From an uncultured Ruminococcus sp. (GTDB lineage: Bacteria; Bacillota; Clostridia; Monoglobales; Monoglobaceae): 64,000 nt of DNA. Every line of letters begins with the position of its first letter. The stretch's first letter is position 1. This document shows positions 26,693-35,609 of the stretch, one piece after another. The stretch spans positions 62,001-126,000 of the forward strand of contig CACXES010000041.1 of NCBI GenBank assembly GCA_902766745.1. The letters are read 5' to 3'. Below the pieces are notes generated by a model. That model worked only from the letters and a program-made list of their open reading frames with translations, searched no databases and was not told the DNA's origin. A program made the position numbers and the translations under genes.

Positions 26693-27908
26693 CTTCCGCA
26701 CCTCCGAAAAATCTGTTAAGCCTTGCCGTCATTGCCGCAGCCTCCGCACGGGTAAGCCCGTAACGGGGATTGAAGCACTTCATATCGTCTCCGCTTATCA
26801 GTCCGGCAGTGTATAGCACATCTATCGGCCATACGGCATAGTCAGAAATATCCGCTTCATCCTTGAAATTAATATTCTCTCTTACCGCCGAGAGAGTTGC
26901 TCCGCATGAGTCAAGACTTCTTTTAATTATTACTGCGGCATCCTCGCGCGATATTATGTCATCGGGGCGAAATAGACCATCGCTTCCGTTTACAATGTCG
27001 TGCGATGCCATAATTCTAACAGGGTCAAAGTACCAATCTCCATGCTTAACATCCGAAAAATCATATAATTCCGCACTGTTTTCCCGAAAATTACAAACTG
27101 CGCAGATAAGCTTGGTAAATTCAGCACGGGTGACATTTCTGTCAGGCATAAAGCTTCCGTCCTCATATCCGCAAATAACTCCGAGACGGACAAGCTCCTT
27201 TATATCGGAAAAAGCCCAGTGTTCGCTATCCACATCAAAAAAATCTGCCGCAGATATATTTGAATCGGTATCCTGTGCATCATTTTCCTGCGGTAGCACC
27301 GGCTTTTCTGCAGAAGGTGCTGCCGAAGATGTTACAGCTCCTCCGGCAAAAATTCCTCCGCTCGGTCTGCCTCCGCCTCCCGAACCCCCGCCTTTATTTG
27401 AGGAGGGCCTCTTTATATTTACTTCAAGCGTCGCCTTCGGCTCGCTGTGCATATACGTCATATCATCAAAAACAGCCGTGACGGATTTAACGGTCAATTT
27501 TGTTTTGCCGTCGCACTTTGCGGCAAATGTAACGGTACAAAGCTTTTTCGATTTATCCAAAGCATATTCACCCTGCGCCGAAGCTGCTATGCGCAGGCTT
27601 CCGCCGTCATTCATTTCGATTTTCAGCGAATTATCATCCGAAAAATCCGACTCAAAGCCCTTGTAGGATAATACGTCCTCGTTATATTCAACCAATGCTT
27701 CAAAAGCATAGACAGATGCCGCTTTGCTCAAAGCGATATCCGCATATACAATATCTCCGGTCATTATATCGTCAACAGGCAATTCTGCCGATGCCTGTAC
27801 ATCAAGCTGTGTTTCAACCGGCAGCGAAGGTATATCCTGCGCCGCCGCAGAACAGGAGATGAACATAAAACTCAGTAATCCGCAGAAAAACATCTTCATG
27901 CTCAACAT
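26676..27908 (-). CDS. Cell-surface anchor with cohesin domain and three SLH repeats
   Basis: A 410-residue exported protein. Signal peptide (1-24), cohesin domain (about 34-165; YADIALSKAASVYAFEALVEY, LCTVTFAAKCDGKTKLTV), a linker with a Gly-rich stretch and Pro/Ala/Ser (166-222), and three SLH repeats near 223-268, 283-332 and 347-398 (FSDIKELVRLGVICGYEDGSF, then FDPVRIMASHDIVNGSDGLF). This is the layout of the anchoring scaffoldins of cellulosomes: SLH holds the wall, cohesin holds a dockerin. The next gene encodes a dockerin. The ATG at 27906-27908 follows GGAGG; the longer ORF has no suitable site. It begins 20 bp after the aminopeptidase gene. Confidence 0.83.
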   Translation of the reverse strand: MLSMKMFFCGLLSFMFISCSAAAQDIPSLPVETQLDVQASAELPVDDIMTGDIVYADIALSKAASVYAFEALVEYNEDVLSYKGFESDFSDDNSLKIEMNDGGSLRIAASAQGEYALDKSKKLCTVTFAAKCDGKTKLTVKSVTAVFDDMTYMHSEPKATLEVNIKRPSSNKGGGSGGGGRPSGGIFAGGAVTSSAAPSAEKPVLPQENDAQDTDSNISAADFFDVDSEHWAFSDIKELVRLGVICGYEDGSFMPDRNVTRAEFTKLICAVCNFRENSAELYDFSDVKHGDWYFDPVRIMASHDIVNGSDGLFRPDDIISREDAAVIIKRSLDSCGATLSAVRENINFKDEADISDYAVWPIDVLYTAGLISGDDMKCFNPRYGLTRAEAAAMTARLNRFFGGAEDEVEN

Positions 27909-27928
27909 AAAACCCTCCGACATATATT

Positions 27929-29335
27929 TCAGCAATTATGCTTGTAAAATTCTCTGTAGCCCTTGTAGGTCATAAAGATATCCAGCTTGCTTGCAAGCTC
28001 GTACGGCGAATGCATGGATAAAAGCGCAACGCCGGCATCAATTACATCCACATCAAGGTTTGCAACAAATTGCGCAATTGTTCCGCCGCCGCCCACATCA
28101 ACCTTTCCAAGCTCACCAATCTGCCACTTGACATCATTTTCGTTGAAAATTGCGCGGATTTTCGCTACAAGCTCCGCACTTGCATCACTTGCTCCGCCCT
28201 TACCGCGCGAGCCGGTGTATTTAGTCAAAGAAATACCGCCGCCGAAAATAGGACAATTACGTTTTTCACTGACATCGGGATAATTGGGGTCAAATGCCGC
28301 ACTGACATCCGCCGACAGACAGGTCGAATGGCTGAGTGCATCACGGAGAATTATATCATTATAATCCTTATGTGTCATGGCACAAAGCTTAGCCATCACA
28401 TTTTCAAAATGCCTCGACTGCATTCCGGTCGAACCCATTGAACCTACTTCTTCCTTATCAACAAGGAGACACACTGCCGTTTTTTGAGGCTTGTTAATGT
28501 CAGTTATGGCTCTAAGCGCAGTGTAAGCACACACTCTGTCATCCTGTCCGTAGCCGCCGATCATGCTTCTGTCAAAGCCGATATCACGCGCCGGGTAAGC
28601 CGGAACAACCTCTATCTCGCTGCTTAAAAGATCCTCCTCGCATATATCATACTTCTCATTCAAAAGCTTTAAGATATTGTACTTTACGCCGTCTTTTATA
28701 TCCTCGTCATCACAGCCTATATTACCGAGAATGATGTTCAGGCTCTCCCCCGAAATTGCCTCGTTCATCTTCTTTCCCATTTGTGCTGCCGCAAGATGCG
28801 GAAGAAGATCCGAGACACAGAATACGGGATCATCCTCTCCCTCGCCGATGACGATTTTTATTTGCGTTCCGTCAGCAAGAGCCGCAACTCCGTGAATCGC
28901 CAAAGGCATTGTTGTCCACTGATACTTCTTTATTCCGCCATAGTAATGGGTTTTAAAATATGCAATTCCCCCGTCTTCATAAAGCGGGTTAGGCTTTAGG
29001 TCAAGCCTGGGCGAGTCAATGTGTGCGCCGATAATGTTTACGCCGTCAGAGATATCGTCCGTTCCGATCACTGCAGCAATTACACCCTTGCCGCGGTTCA
29101 CGGTGAAAACCTTATCCCCGGCATTTAATACCGTCTTACTTTCAAGCGGAGAGAATCCGGCTTTAGTAAGCTCTCTGCAGGTACATTCGCAGAATTCGCG
29201 TTCGGTTTTTGCCTTGGTTATAAATTTTCTGTAATCCTCACAAAATGCAAATATTTCTTTCTTCTGCGCATCGGTCTGCTTTGCGAATGCATTTTCGTTA
29301 TTGTAGCTGAGTTCATTAATTTCCTTTTTTGACAT
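27929..29335 (-). CDS. apeA: M18-family zinc aminopeptidase
   Basis: A cytoplasmic aminopeptidase of about 468 residues that trims N-terminal residues from peptides. M18 signatures include NIIGAHIDSPRLDLKPNPLYEDGG (metal-binding His and Asp), CLLVDKEEVGSMGSTGMQS (catalytic Glu and metal Glu) and the C-terminal ALLSMHSPYELASKLD with the metal-binding His. Three in-frame starts exist. The ATG at 29335 gives the best distance from AAAGGA, while that at 29344 is too close, but the choice is not firm. It lies 27 bp after the transglycosylase gene in the long operon. Confidence 0.9.
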   Translation of the reverse strand: MSKKEINELSYNNENAFAKQTDAQKKEIFAFCEDYRKFITKAKTEREFCECTCRELTKAGFSPLESKTVLNAGDKVFTVNRGKGVIAAVIGTDDISDGVNIIGAHIDSPRLDLKPNPLYEDGGIAYFKTHYYGGIKKYQWTTMPLAIHGVAALADGTQIKIVIGEGEDDPVFCVSDLLPHLAAAQMGKKMNEAISGESLNIILGNIGCDDEDIKDGVKYNILKLLNEKYDICEEDLLSSEIEVVPAYPARDIGFDRSMIGGYGQDDRVCAYTALRAITDINKPQKTAVCLLVDKEEVGSMGSTGMQSRHFENVMAKLCAMTHKDYNDIILRDALSHSTCLSADVSAAFDPNYPDVSEKRNCPIFGGGISLTKYTGSRGKGGASDASAELVAKIRAIFNENDVKWQIGELGKVDVGGGGTIAQFVANLDVDVIDAGVALLSMHSPYELASKLDIFMTYKGYREFYKHNC

Positions 29336-29362
29336 TTCAATCATCCGTCCTTTCAATTATAA

Positions 29363-29986
29363 TTATTTTAATCCGTAAAGAGATTTATACATATCTCTTG
29401 CTTCAAGCACTCTTTCAACGTAATTCCGAGTTTCTTCAAACGGAATATTCACAAGCTTGCCGCTTGAATCCGTGATACCGGGATCCTTAAGCCAGCCGTC
29501 GGCATTGCCCGGCCCTCCGTTATACGCAGCAAGCGCATTTTCTATATGTTCGTATTTTTTGATTAAACTGCTTAAATAGTAACAGCCAAGCATTATATTT
29601 GTCTCCGGATCAAAAAGCATATCATCGGAATATTTGGTAAGCTTAAGCTTTTTTGCACAATCCATGCCGGTCTCATCCGTTATCTGCATTAACCCCTTCG
29701 CCTGAGCTGTGGATACGGCATAAACATCGAAATCGCTCTCTGTTCGGATCACACCGTAAACAAGGCTCGGTTCAATTCCGAATTTGGCTGCATATGTTTC
29801 AACAAAATGCTCGTATTTTATGGGATACTGGGTTTTCCTGATTTTTTCCATTACCCCGCCGGTATTCCGAACTACCCACCATACAACAAAAATGATAGCG
29901 ACTAAAAATAAAACAAATACAAAAAAGCCCGCACCGCATCCGCTGTTACGTTTTCTCCGCCGCGCTCCGCTCTGCACACTTCTCAT
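29363..29986 (-). CDS. Membrane-anchored lytic transglycosylase (SLT domain)
   Basis: A 207-residue protein with a basic N-terminus, one membrane segment (about 20-40) and an extracytoplasmic Slt70-type domain (about 60-200). The catalytic Glu is in VIRTESDFD, followed by the usual SxAxGLMQI motif (STAQAKGLMQITDET) and AAYNGGPGN. It cleaves peptidoglycan glycan strands, producing 1,6-anhydro ends. It lies 21 bp after coaE in the long operon. Confidence 0.9.
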   Translation of the reverse strand: MRSVQSGARRRKRNSGCGAGFFVFVLFLVAIIFVVWWVVRNTGGVMEKIRKTQYPIKYEHFVETYAAKFGIEPSLVYGVIRTESDFDVYAVSTAQAKGLMQITDETGMDCAKKLKLTKYSDDMLFDPETNIMLGCYYLSSLIKKYEHIENALAAYNGGPGNADGWLKDPGITDSSGKLVNIPFEETRNYVERVLEARDMYKSLYGLK

Positions 29987-30007
29987 ATATTAATATCTCC
30001 GTTCCAT

Positions 30008-30595
30008 CTATTTAAGTCCGAGACTTTGCCAAATCTCTGCCGTTTTAATTTTTAAAGCTTCTATGTCACCGTTATTTTCTATTACAAAATCCGCATGAGC
30101 CGCAAGGTATTCGTCAGGCAGCTGCTTCGCCATTCTGACCAACGCTTGCTCTGCCGTGCATCCGTCACGCACAATAACACGCGCAAGCCGTATTTCTTTG
30201 TCTGCCGTAACGGCTATACTTGCATCGATCGAAATCGGGCACTTAGCACTGAATAAAAGCGGTATTTCAAGGCAAACGGTACTCGCCTCCGAAGAATCGA
30301 TTCTCCTCTGTATTTCCTCATATATAAGACGGTGCGTGACACTGTTTAAGGAATTTAGCTTTTCCGCATCTGAAAACACAATGTCTGCAAGCCGCACTCT
30401 GTCTATCTCGTCGTTTGAATCCAAAATTTCGCGGCCGAACAGCTTGACAACCGCCTCATATGCGTTTTTGCCGGGCAGCATAATCTCATGCGATACCGCA
30501 TCAGCACTGATCACCTCTGCGCCGAGAGCAGCGAACTCTGCCGAAACCGTGCTTTTGCCCGAGCCGATTCCTCCTGTTACAGCAATGATTTTCAT
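30008..30595 (-). CDS. coaE: Dephospho-CoA kinase
   Basis: A 195-residue kinase catalysing the last step of coenzyme A synthesis, phosphorylation of the ribose 3'-hydroxyl. The P-loop is GGIGSGKST near the N-terminus, followed by ISADAVSHEI and VCLEIPLLFSAK, all typical. The ORF extends three codons further to a TTG, but the ATG at 30593-30595 gives the normal MKIIAVTGG start. It follows proC by 15 bp. Confidence 0.94.
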   Translation of the reverse strand: MKIIAVTGGIGSGKSTVSAEFAALGAEVISADAVSHEIMLPGKNAYEAVVKLFGREILDSNDEIDRVRLADIVFSDAEKLNSLNSVTHRLIYEEIQRRIDSSEASTVCLEIPLLFSAKCPISIDASIAVTADKEIRLARVIVRDGCTAEQALVRMAKQLPDEYLAAHADFVIENNGDIEALKIKTAEIWQSLGLK

Positions 30596-30610
30596 AATAA
30601 TCAATCTTTC

Positions 30611-31399
30611 TTATTTGCTCATTTCTTCCGCACGCTCAACACATGCGCATACTGCGCTCTGAACAACGCTGCGAAAGCCATTTTTCTCAAGGTCGCATAC
30701 TGCCGCAATTGTAGTCCCACCGGGCGAACACACGTTGTCTTTAAGCTGCTCGGGATGGATGCCGCTTGCCAAAACCATTTCAGCACTGCCGGCAACCGCC
30801 TGTGCTGCAAGACACAAAGCCTGCTCCTTTGAAAGTCCGTACTTTACCCCGGCATCTGCCATTGCATCAATCATCATATAAACATATGCAGGACTGCTTC
30901 CGTGAAGCGCGGTCGCAACGCTCATAAACTTTTCATCGATTTCACGAACCATTCCGACAGCGGAAAGTATCATTTTCACTGTTTTAACATCTTCCTCGCT
31001 CATATTGGCATTGGGTGAAATAACAGTCATTCCGCAGCTTATCTGAGCAGGTGTGTTCGGCATTGCACGAACAATTTTCTTATCTGTGCCGAGCATTTTT
31101 TCAAGGTGCGAAACCGTAATTCCTGCCGCAATGGACAGGTATATTTTGTTGTTACTGCCATTCATCTGCTGCAGAACGCAGTCAATTACATTCGGCTTGA
31201 CCGAAAATACAATGACATCACTCGCATCCTCAACCTCTGCCGCCGATTCGGCAATGCGGATGCCGAGCTCCTTATACTTCTGTGCCTTTTCGACATTTAT
31301 TTCAAATAAGGTAACATCCTCGGGGGCGCAGCATTTCGACGTCAAGCCGCCAATCAATGCACCGCCCATATTTCCGCCGCCTATAAATCCAATTTTCAT
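30611..31399 (-). CDS. proC: Pyrroline-5-carboxylate reductase
   Basis: A 262-residue NAD(P)H-dependent enzyme forming L-proline in its final biosynthetic step. The N-terminal dinucleotide-binding motif is GFIGGGNMGGALIGG, and the C-terminal signature contains QAVAGSAEMVLASGIHPEQLKDNVCSPGGTTIAAV, nearly the PROSITE pattern. It lies between purB and coaE with 15-17 bp gaps. GAGGTG precedes the ATG. Confidence 0.95.
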   Translation of the reverse strand: MKIGFIGGGNMGGALIGGLTSKCCAPEDVTLFEINVEKAQKYKELGIRIAESAAEVEDASDVIVFSVKPNVIDCVLQQMNGSNNKIYLSIAAGITVSHLEKMLGTDKKIVRAMPNTPAQISCGMTVISPNANMSEEDVKTVKMILSAVGMVREIDEKFMSVATALHGSSPAYVYMMIDAMADAGVKYGLSKEQALCLAAQAVAGSAEMVLASGIHPEQLKDNVCSPGGTTIAAVCDLEKNGFRSVVQSAVCACVERAEEMSK

Positions 31400-31416
31400 T
31401 AAAATTCACCTCGTAT

Positions 31417-32859
31417 TTAAACAGTAAGCTCAACCTCGTCCGCAACAGAGTTATTCTCAGCAAGCAAAGGATCAACATAATCGGCAATAAGCTCCTCAAC
31501 CTGGTTTGACGCTCTGCCCGTAAAGTTCTCGGGCTTTAATATCTGATGTGCCTCCTCCAAGGTAAGTCCAAAAGAGGAATCTGCCACAATTCTGTCTATA
31601 AGGTCGTTCTTTCCGCCCTCTTCCTTAACCACTCTGGCTGCCGCCATGGAATGTACACGAATTTTCTCATGAAGTTCCTGTCGGTCGCCGCCGCGCTTAA
31701 CTGCATCCATTAAAATATTCTCGGTTGCCATAAAAGGCAGCTCAGACATAACTCTTGAATGTATTACCTTAGGATATACTACAAGTCCCGATGCAACATT
31801 CATATAAATATTCAATATTGCGTCAACGGTCAAAAATGCCTCTGCAACGCTGATTCGCTTGTTTGCGGAATCGTCGAGGGTTCTTTCAAACCACTGTGTT
31901 GATGAGGTTATCGCCGGGTTCAGCGCATCTGTGATTACATATCTTGCAAGAGAGCATATTCTCTCGGAACGCATCGGATTTCTCTTATACGCCATAGCCG
32001 AAGAACCGATCTGTGACTTTTCAAAGGGTTCTTCGATCTCCTTCAGATGCTGAAGCAGACGTATGTCATTGGCGAATTTATAAGCACTCTGTGCGATTCC
32101 GCTTAGTACGGACAGCATTTGATAATCAAGCTTTCTCGAATAAGTCTGTCCCGATACGGGATAAACCTTGTCAAAACCCATTTTTTCGCATATCTTTTTA
32201 TCCAAGGCCTTTACCTTTTCCGTGTCGCCGTCAAAAAGCTCCATGAAGCTTGCCTGAGTGCCTGTTGTTCCCTTAGAGCCGAGAAGTGCCGCTCTCGACA
32301 ACTGAAAGTTGACATCCTCCAAATCCATAAGCAATTCCCAAAGCCAGAGAGATGCCCTCTTTCCCACGGTAGTAAGCTGTGCCGGCTGGAAATGCGTGAA
32401 TCCGAGAGTCGGCATATCCTTATACTCCAGCGCAAAGTCACGCAGCAGTGAAATGACCTTCAAAAGCTTTGACTTAATCAGCTCAAGACCCTCATACATT
32501 ATAATAATATCCGTGTTATCGCCGACATAGCAGGAGGTCGCTCCGAGGTGAATAATGCCTTTCGCTTTGGGGCACTGCACCCCGTAGGCATACACATGAG
32601 ACATTACATCGTGACGAACCTCTTTTTCCCTCGCCTCCGCAACATCGTAATTTATATCATCTATATGTTCCTTAAGTTCAGCAACCTGTTCCGGTGTAAT
32701 ATCCAAACCTAGCTCCATTTCCGCCTCTGCCAAAGCGACCCAAAGCCTGCGCCAGGTTTTAAATTTCTTATCCGGTGAGAATATATATTTCATCTCACGG
32801 CTTGCGTATCTGGAGTTTAACGGACTTTCATAGGTATCTTTTATCATATTTGTACTCAT
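31417..32859 (-). CDS. purB: Adenylosuccinate lyase
   Basis: A 480-residue lyase of the fumarase/aspartase superfamily acting twice in purine synthesis: SAICAR to AICAR, and adenylosuccinate to AMP. The signature SSAMAYKRNPMRSE and the early DTYESPLNSRYAS are characteristic. It may instead begin at the fourth-codon-downstream ATG (32847), since the first ATG almost touches AAGG. It is 25 bp after the aminotransferase gene. Confidence 0.95.
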   Translation of the reverse strand: MSTNMIKDTYESPLNSRYASREMKYIFSPDKKFKTWRRLWVALAEAEMELGLDITPEQVAELKEHIDDINYDVAEAREKEVRHDVMSHVYAYGVQCPKAKGIIHLGATSCYVGDNTDIIIMYEGLELIKSKLLKVISLLRDFALEYKDMPTLGFTHFQPAQLTTVGKRASLWLWELLMDLEDVNFQLSRAALLGSKGTTGTQASFMELFDGDTEKVKALDKKICEKMGFDKVYPVSGQTYSRKLDYQMLSVLSGIAQSAYKFANDIRLLQHLKEIEEPFEKSQIGSSAMAYKRNPMRSERICSLARYVITDALNPAITSSTQWFERTLDDSANKRISVAEAFLTVDAILNIYMNVASGLVVYPKVIHSRVMSELPFMATENILMDAVKRGGDRQELHEKIRVHSMAAARVVKEEGGKNDLIDRIVADSSFGLTLEEAHQILKPENFTGRASNQVEELIADYVDPLLAENNSVADEVELTV

Positions 32860-32884
32860 CCTTATCTTTTATTTTAAATAAATA

Positions 32885-34114
32885 TTAGTCAAGCTCGTTG
32901 TCTGTATAAACAAGCTCGTCATAGCCGCCCTGCAAATATTTTTCGATTCTGTCAAGACCGGTTTTAATGGTATCCATCGAGGTTGCATATGACAATCTTA
33001 CATAACCGTCAACACCGAAGCCTTCGCTCGGCACCAGTGCCACAAGCGCACGGTCGAGTATATCCTCGCAAAGTTCATGCGCCGTGTTAATCATTCGGCC
33101 GTAATGCTCCTTATTTAAAACCTCTTTCACATTCATAAATACATAAAATGCACCGTGTGGCATTCTGCAGCTCAGTCCGTCTATGCTGTTTATACGCTCC
33201 ACCATGTAATCTCTGCGCTCTATATAAGTCTTTTTCATATCATCAATAAAGCTCTGTTCGCCGTTTAATGCCTCTACTGCCGCATATTGTGCGATTGAAT
33301 TGGGATTTGATGTGGCGTGGCTTTGAATATTCCCCATTGCCTTGGCAAGCTTTTTGTTTGCAGCGGCATATCCGATTCTCCACCCCGTCATTGCATAGGT
33401 TTTTGCAAGACCGTTCACAATTATCGTAAGATCGCGTATATCGTCACCGAGGGTCGCAATATTTGTATGCTGTCCTTCGTATATAAGCTTTTCGTATATC
33501 TCATCGAAAACAACATATATATTATTGGCAACAGCAATTTCGGCAATTTCGGATAATTCTTCTTTGGTGTATACCATGCCGGTAGGATTGCTGGGCGTGT
33601 TCAGAACAAGAGCGCGGGTCTTCGGAGTAATCGCCTCCTTAAGCTGCTCGGCTGTGAACTTGAAATTGTTATCCTCAGAGCCTTCTATTATAACGGGAAC
33701 CGCATCTGCCATTTTAATCATTTCAGGATAGCTGACCCAGTACGGTGCAGGGAGAATAACCTCGTCACCGGGGTCGCATATACACATAAATGTATTTGTC
33801 AGAGAGTGCTTGCCTCCGTTGCTTATAACAATATTGGCAGGTGTATATTCAAGACCGGTATCCCGTTTAAGCTTGCTGCAGACCGCCGCCTTAAGCTCCT
33901 GCGTACCGGATGCCGGTGTATATTTTGTAATATTATTATTAATGGCGTCAACCGCGGCGCGCTTAATATTTTCCGGCGTATTAAAGTCGGGCTCTCCGGC
34001 GCCGAAGCCGACAACAGGTATGCCCTGCTGTTTCATCTGCTTAAACTTCGAATCTATCGCCAGAGTGGGGGACGGACTGACTGCGCTTGCTTTTTTTGAA
34101 ATTTTCAATTCCAT
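32885..34114 (-). CDS. Class I aspartate aminotransferase
   Basis: A 409-residue PLP-dependent aminotransferase (fold type I), probably aspartate:2-oxoglutarate. Visible are VVGFGAGEPDFNTPENIK, the PLP-contact region NTPSNPTGMVY, YVVFDEIYEKLIY and the Schiff-base lysine in NGLAKTYAMTGWRIGY. The C-terminal VRLSYATSMDTIKTGLDRI is typical of subgroup I-beta bacterial enzymes. The real start is the ATG at 34112-34114 behind GGAGG. It is the first gene of a ten-gene run, with its own promoter at 34160-34188. Confidence 0.9.
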   Translation of the reverse strand: MELKISKKASAVSPSPTLAIDSKFKQMKQQGIPVVGFGAGEPDFNTPENIKRAAVDAINNNITKYTPASGTQELKAAVCSKLKRDTGLEYTPANIVISNGGKHSLTNTFMCICDPGDEVILPAPYWVSYPEMIKMADAVPVIIEGSEDNNFKFTAEQLKEAITPKTRALVLNTPSNPTGMVYTKEELSEIAEIAVANNIYVVFDEIYEKLIYEGQHTNIATLGDDIRDLTIIVNGLAKTYAMTGWRIGYAAANKKLAKAMGNIQSHATSNPNSIAQYAAVEALNGEQSFIDDMKKTYIERRDYMVERINSIDGLSCRMPHGAFYVFMNVKEVLNKEHYGRMINTAHELCEDILDRALVALVPSEGFGVDGYVRLSYATSMDTIKTGLDRIEKYLQGGYDELVYTDNELD

Positions 34115-34159
34115 GAATATAACCTCCAAAACCTATTTATCTGAATACTTAACAATACT

Positions 34160-34188
34160 ATTTTAATACAAGTTAATGAAAAATGCAA
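34160..34188 (-). promoter_or_regulatory. Promoter of the aminotransferase-to-ldh operon
   Basis: On the minus strand TTGCAT (34183-34188), 17-bp spacer, TAAAAT (34160-34165), about 46 bp upstream of the aminotransferase start. It is the only good promoter I found for the run of genes that follows. Confidence 0.6.
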
Positions 34189-34276
34189 TAATTACACAAA
34201 TATTTTTTTATTTTCCGTAATTTGCTACAAAATTTTTATACCATAAATCCCTGTCTCGGTGCATAATATCTCGGTT

Positions 34277-35221
34277 TTATCCGTTTCTCCCGAGGGTGTC
34301 GGAGAACACACGGTAAAAGTTGCCGTAAAAAACCTTTTCAATACAGCTGTCAGTCATACCTCTCCCCGACAGTACATCCGCAAGGCGATTCATACTCTCG
34401 ACGCCGTATATGCCCTCGGGCAGACGGTCTACTCCGTCAAAGTCGGAGCCGAGCCCTACTGCGTCCTCACCCCCGATGTTGATCATATATTCTATATGCT
34501 CTGCAAGTCTTTCGATATCACAGATACCGTCATTCGACAAAAATTCCGGATAAAAATTTACGCCTATGCAACCGCCTTTTTCCGAGACCGCACGAATCTG
34601 TTCATCTGTAAGGTTTCGCGGATGAGAGCAAAGCGCCTTCGCACACGAATGTGACGCAACGAACGGATATTTTGTGCATCTCTCTACATCCCAAAATCCC
34701 GCCTCGGACAAATGAGAAACATCGATTAATATTCCAAGTCTTTCCATCTCGGATACAGCAGCCCTCCCGAAATCGGTAAGTCCTGCTCCTCTGCCCTCGG
34801 TAATTCCGTCGGCAAGCTCATTTGCATGATTCCATGTCAAGGTTATAAGCCGTACGCCAAGCCTGTGAAACATTCGAAGTGACGAAATACTTCCTTCAAG
34901 TGCTTCTCCGCCCTCTATTGACAAAATAGAATGTACTCCGGCGGATAAGTGAGCATTTTTCAAATCCTCAGCCGTCTCTATTATCGAAATTTTTCCCACA
35001 TTTTTCTCTGTTTCAGACTTATATGTATCAATAAGCTTCAAGACGTGCTTCATCGGAGATGTTTTAATATCAGTCTTATCAACAAAGGCGGCAAAGACCT
35101 GTATATATCCGTCATATTCGGACATTCTTTCAAGATCGAGCTGAAGCGGATTTTTGCAAAGTTCAAGTCCGCGGCAGTCAAGCTCATATATTGTGTCACA
35201 GTGTGCATCAAATATCCTCAT
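34277..35221 (-). CDS. Membrane dipeptidase (M19, renal-dipeptidase family)
   Basis: A 314-residue zinc dipeptidase. Metal-binding residues begin with DAHCDT (His7, Asp9), with further ligands in SIEGGEAL, the VSHLSEAGFWDV region and VASHSCAKALCSHPRNLTDEQ. EDAVGLGSDFDGVD is also a family hallmark. Family members cleave dipeptides, often with a D-residue at the C-terminus. There is no signal peptide, so a cytoplasmic role in peptide use is likely. The ATG at 35219-35221 is served by GGAGG, which overlaps the stop codon region of yraN, indicating translational coupling. Confidence 0.9.
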   Translation of the reverse strand: MRIFDAHCDTIYELDCRGLELCKNPLQLDLERMSEYDGYIQVFAAFVDKTDIKTSPMKHVLKLIDTYKSETEKNVGKISIIETAEDLKNAHLSAGVHSILSIEGGEALEGSISSLRMFHRLGVRLITLTWNHANELADGITEGRGAGLTDFGRAAVSEMERLGILIDVSHLSEAGFWDVERCTKYPFVASHSCAKALCSHPRNLTDEQIRAVSEKGGCIGVNFYPEFLSNDGICDIERLAEHIEYMINIGGEDAVGLGSDFDGVDRLPEGIYGVESMNRLADVLSGRGMTDSCIEKVFYGNFYRVFSDTLGRNG

Positions 35222-35228
35222 TTTTGAA

Positions 35229-35609
35229 TCAACCTCCATCTATCAATACATCTTGAATATGGTTTATTCCGAACAGCGTAGGAACACCGTCCGCAATCGC
35301 TGCGCTGACCTCCAGAACATCGAACTCGACTTCACATTCACAATTGTTTTCACGAAAATACTCCTCCGCCGCAAGCCGCATATGCTTCTGCTTCCGACGG
35401 TCAACGGCCTCGGACGGCAGACCGTACATCTCTGAGCTGCGCGTCTTTACCTCTGTAAATATCAGCTTTTGTCCGAGCCTTGCAATAATATCTATTTCAC
35501 CAAACCTTGTGCGAAAATTTCGCTCCACTATGTCGTAGCCGTGATTTAAAAGATATTCCGCAGCCGCAGCCTCGCCGAAATCACCCAAATTCTTGTTGTA
35601 TCTGCTCAT
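35229..35609 (-). CDS. yraN: YraN / UPF0102 family endonuclease-like protein
   Basis: A 126-residue protein with the Holliday-junction-resolvase-like fold: GDFGEAAAAEYLLNHGYDIVERNFRTRFGEIDIIARLGQKLIFTEVKTR carries the conserved E, D and ExK residues. Its cellular role is unknown. It overlaps rnhB by 4 bp and follows the common rnhB-yraN order of Firmicutes. Confidence 0.9.
   Translation of the reverse strand: MSRYNKNLGDFGEAAAAEYLLNHGYDIVERNFRTRFGEIDIIARLGQKLIFTEVKTRSSEMYGLPSEAVDRRKQKHMRLAAEEYFRENNCECEVEFDVLEVSAAIADGVPTLFGINHIQDVLIDGG

Noticed and set aside
29784-29993. Plus-strand open frame opposite the lytic transglycosylase start
   Set aside because: It is the antisense image of the basic/membrane N-terminus and has no ribosome-binding site.
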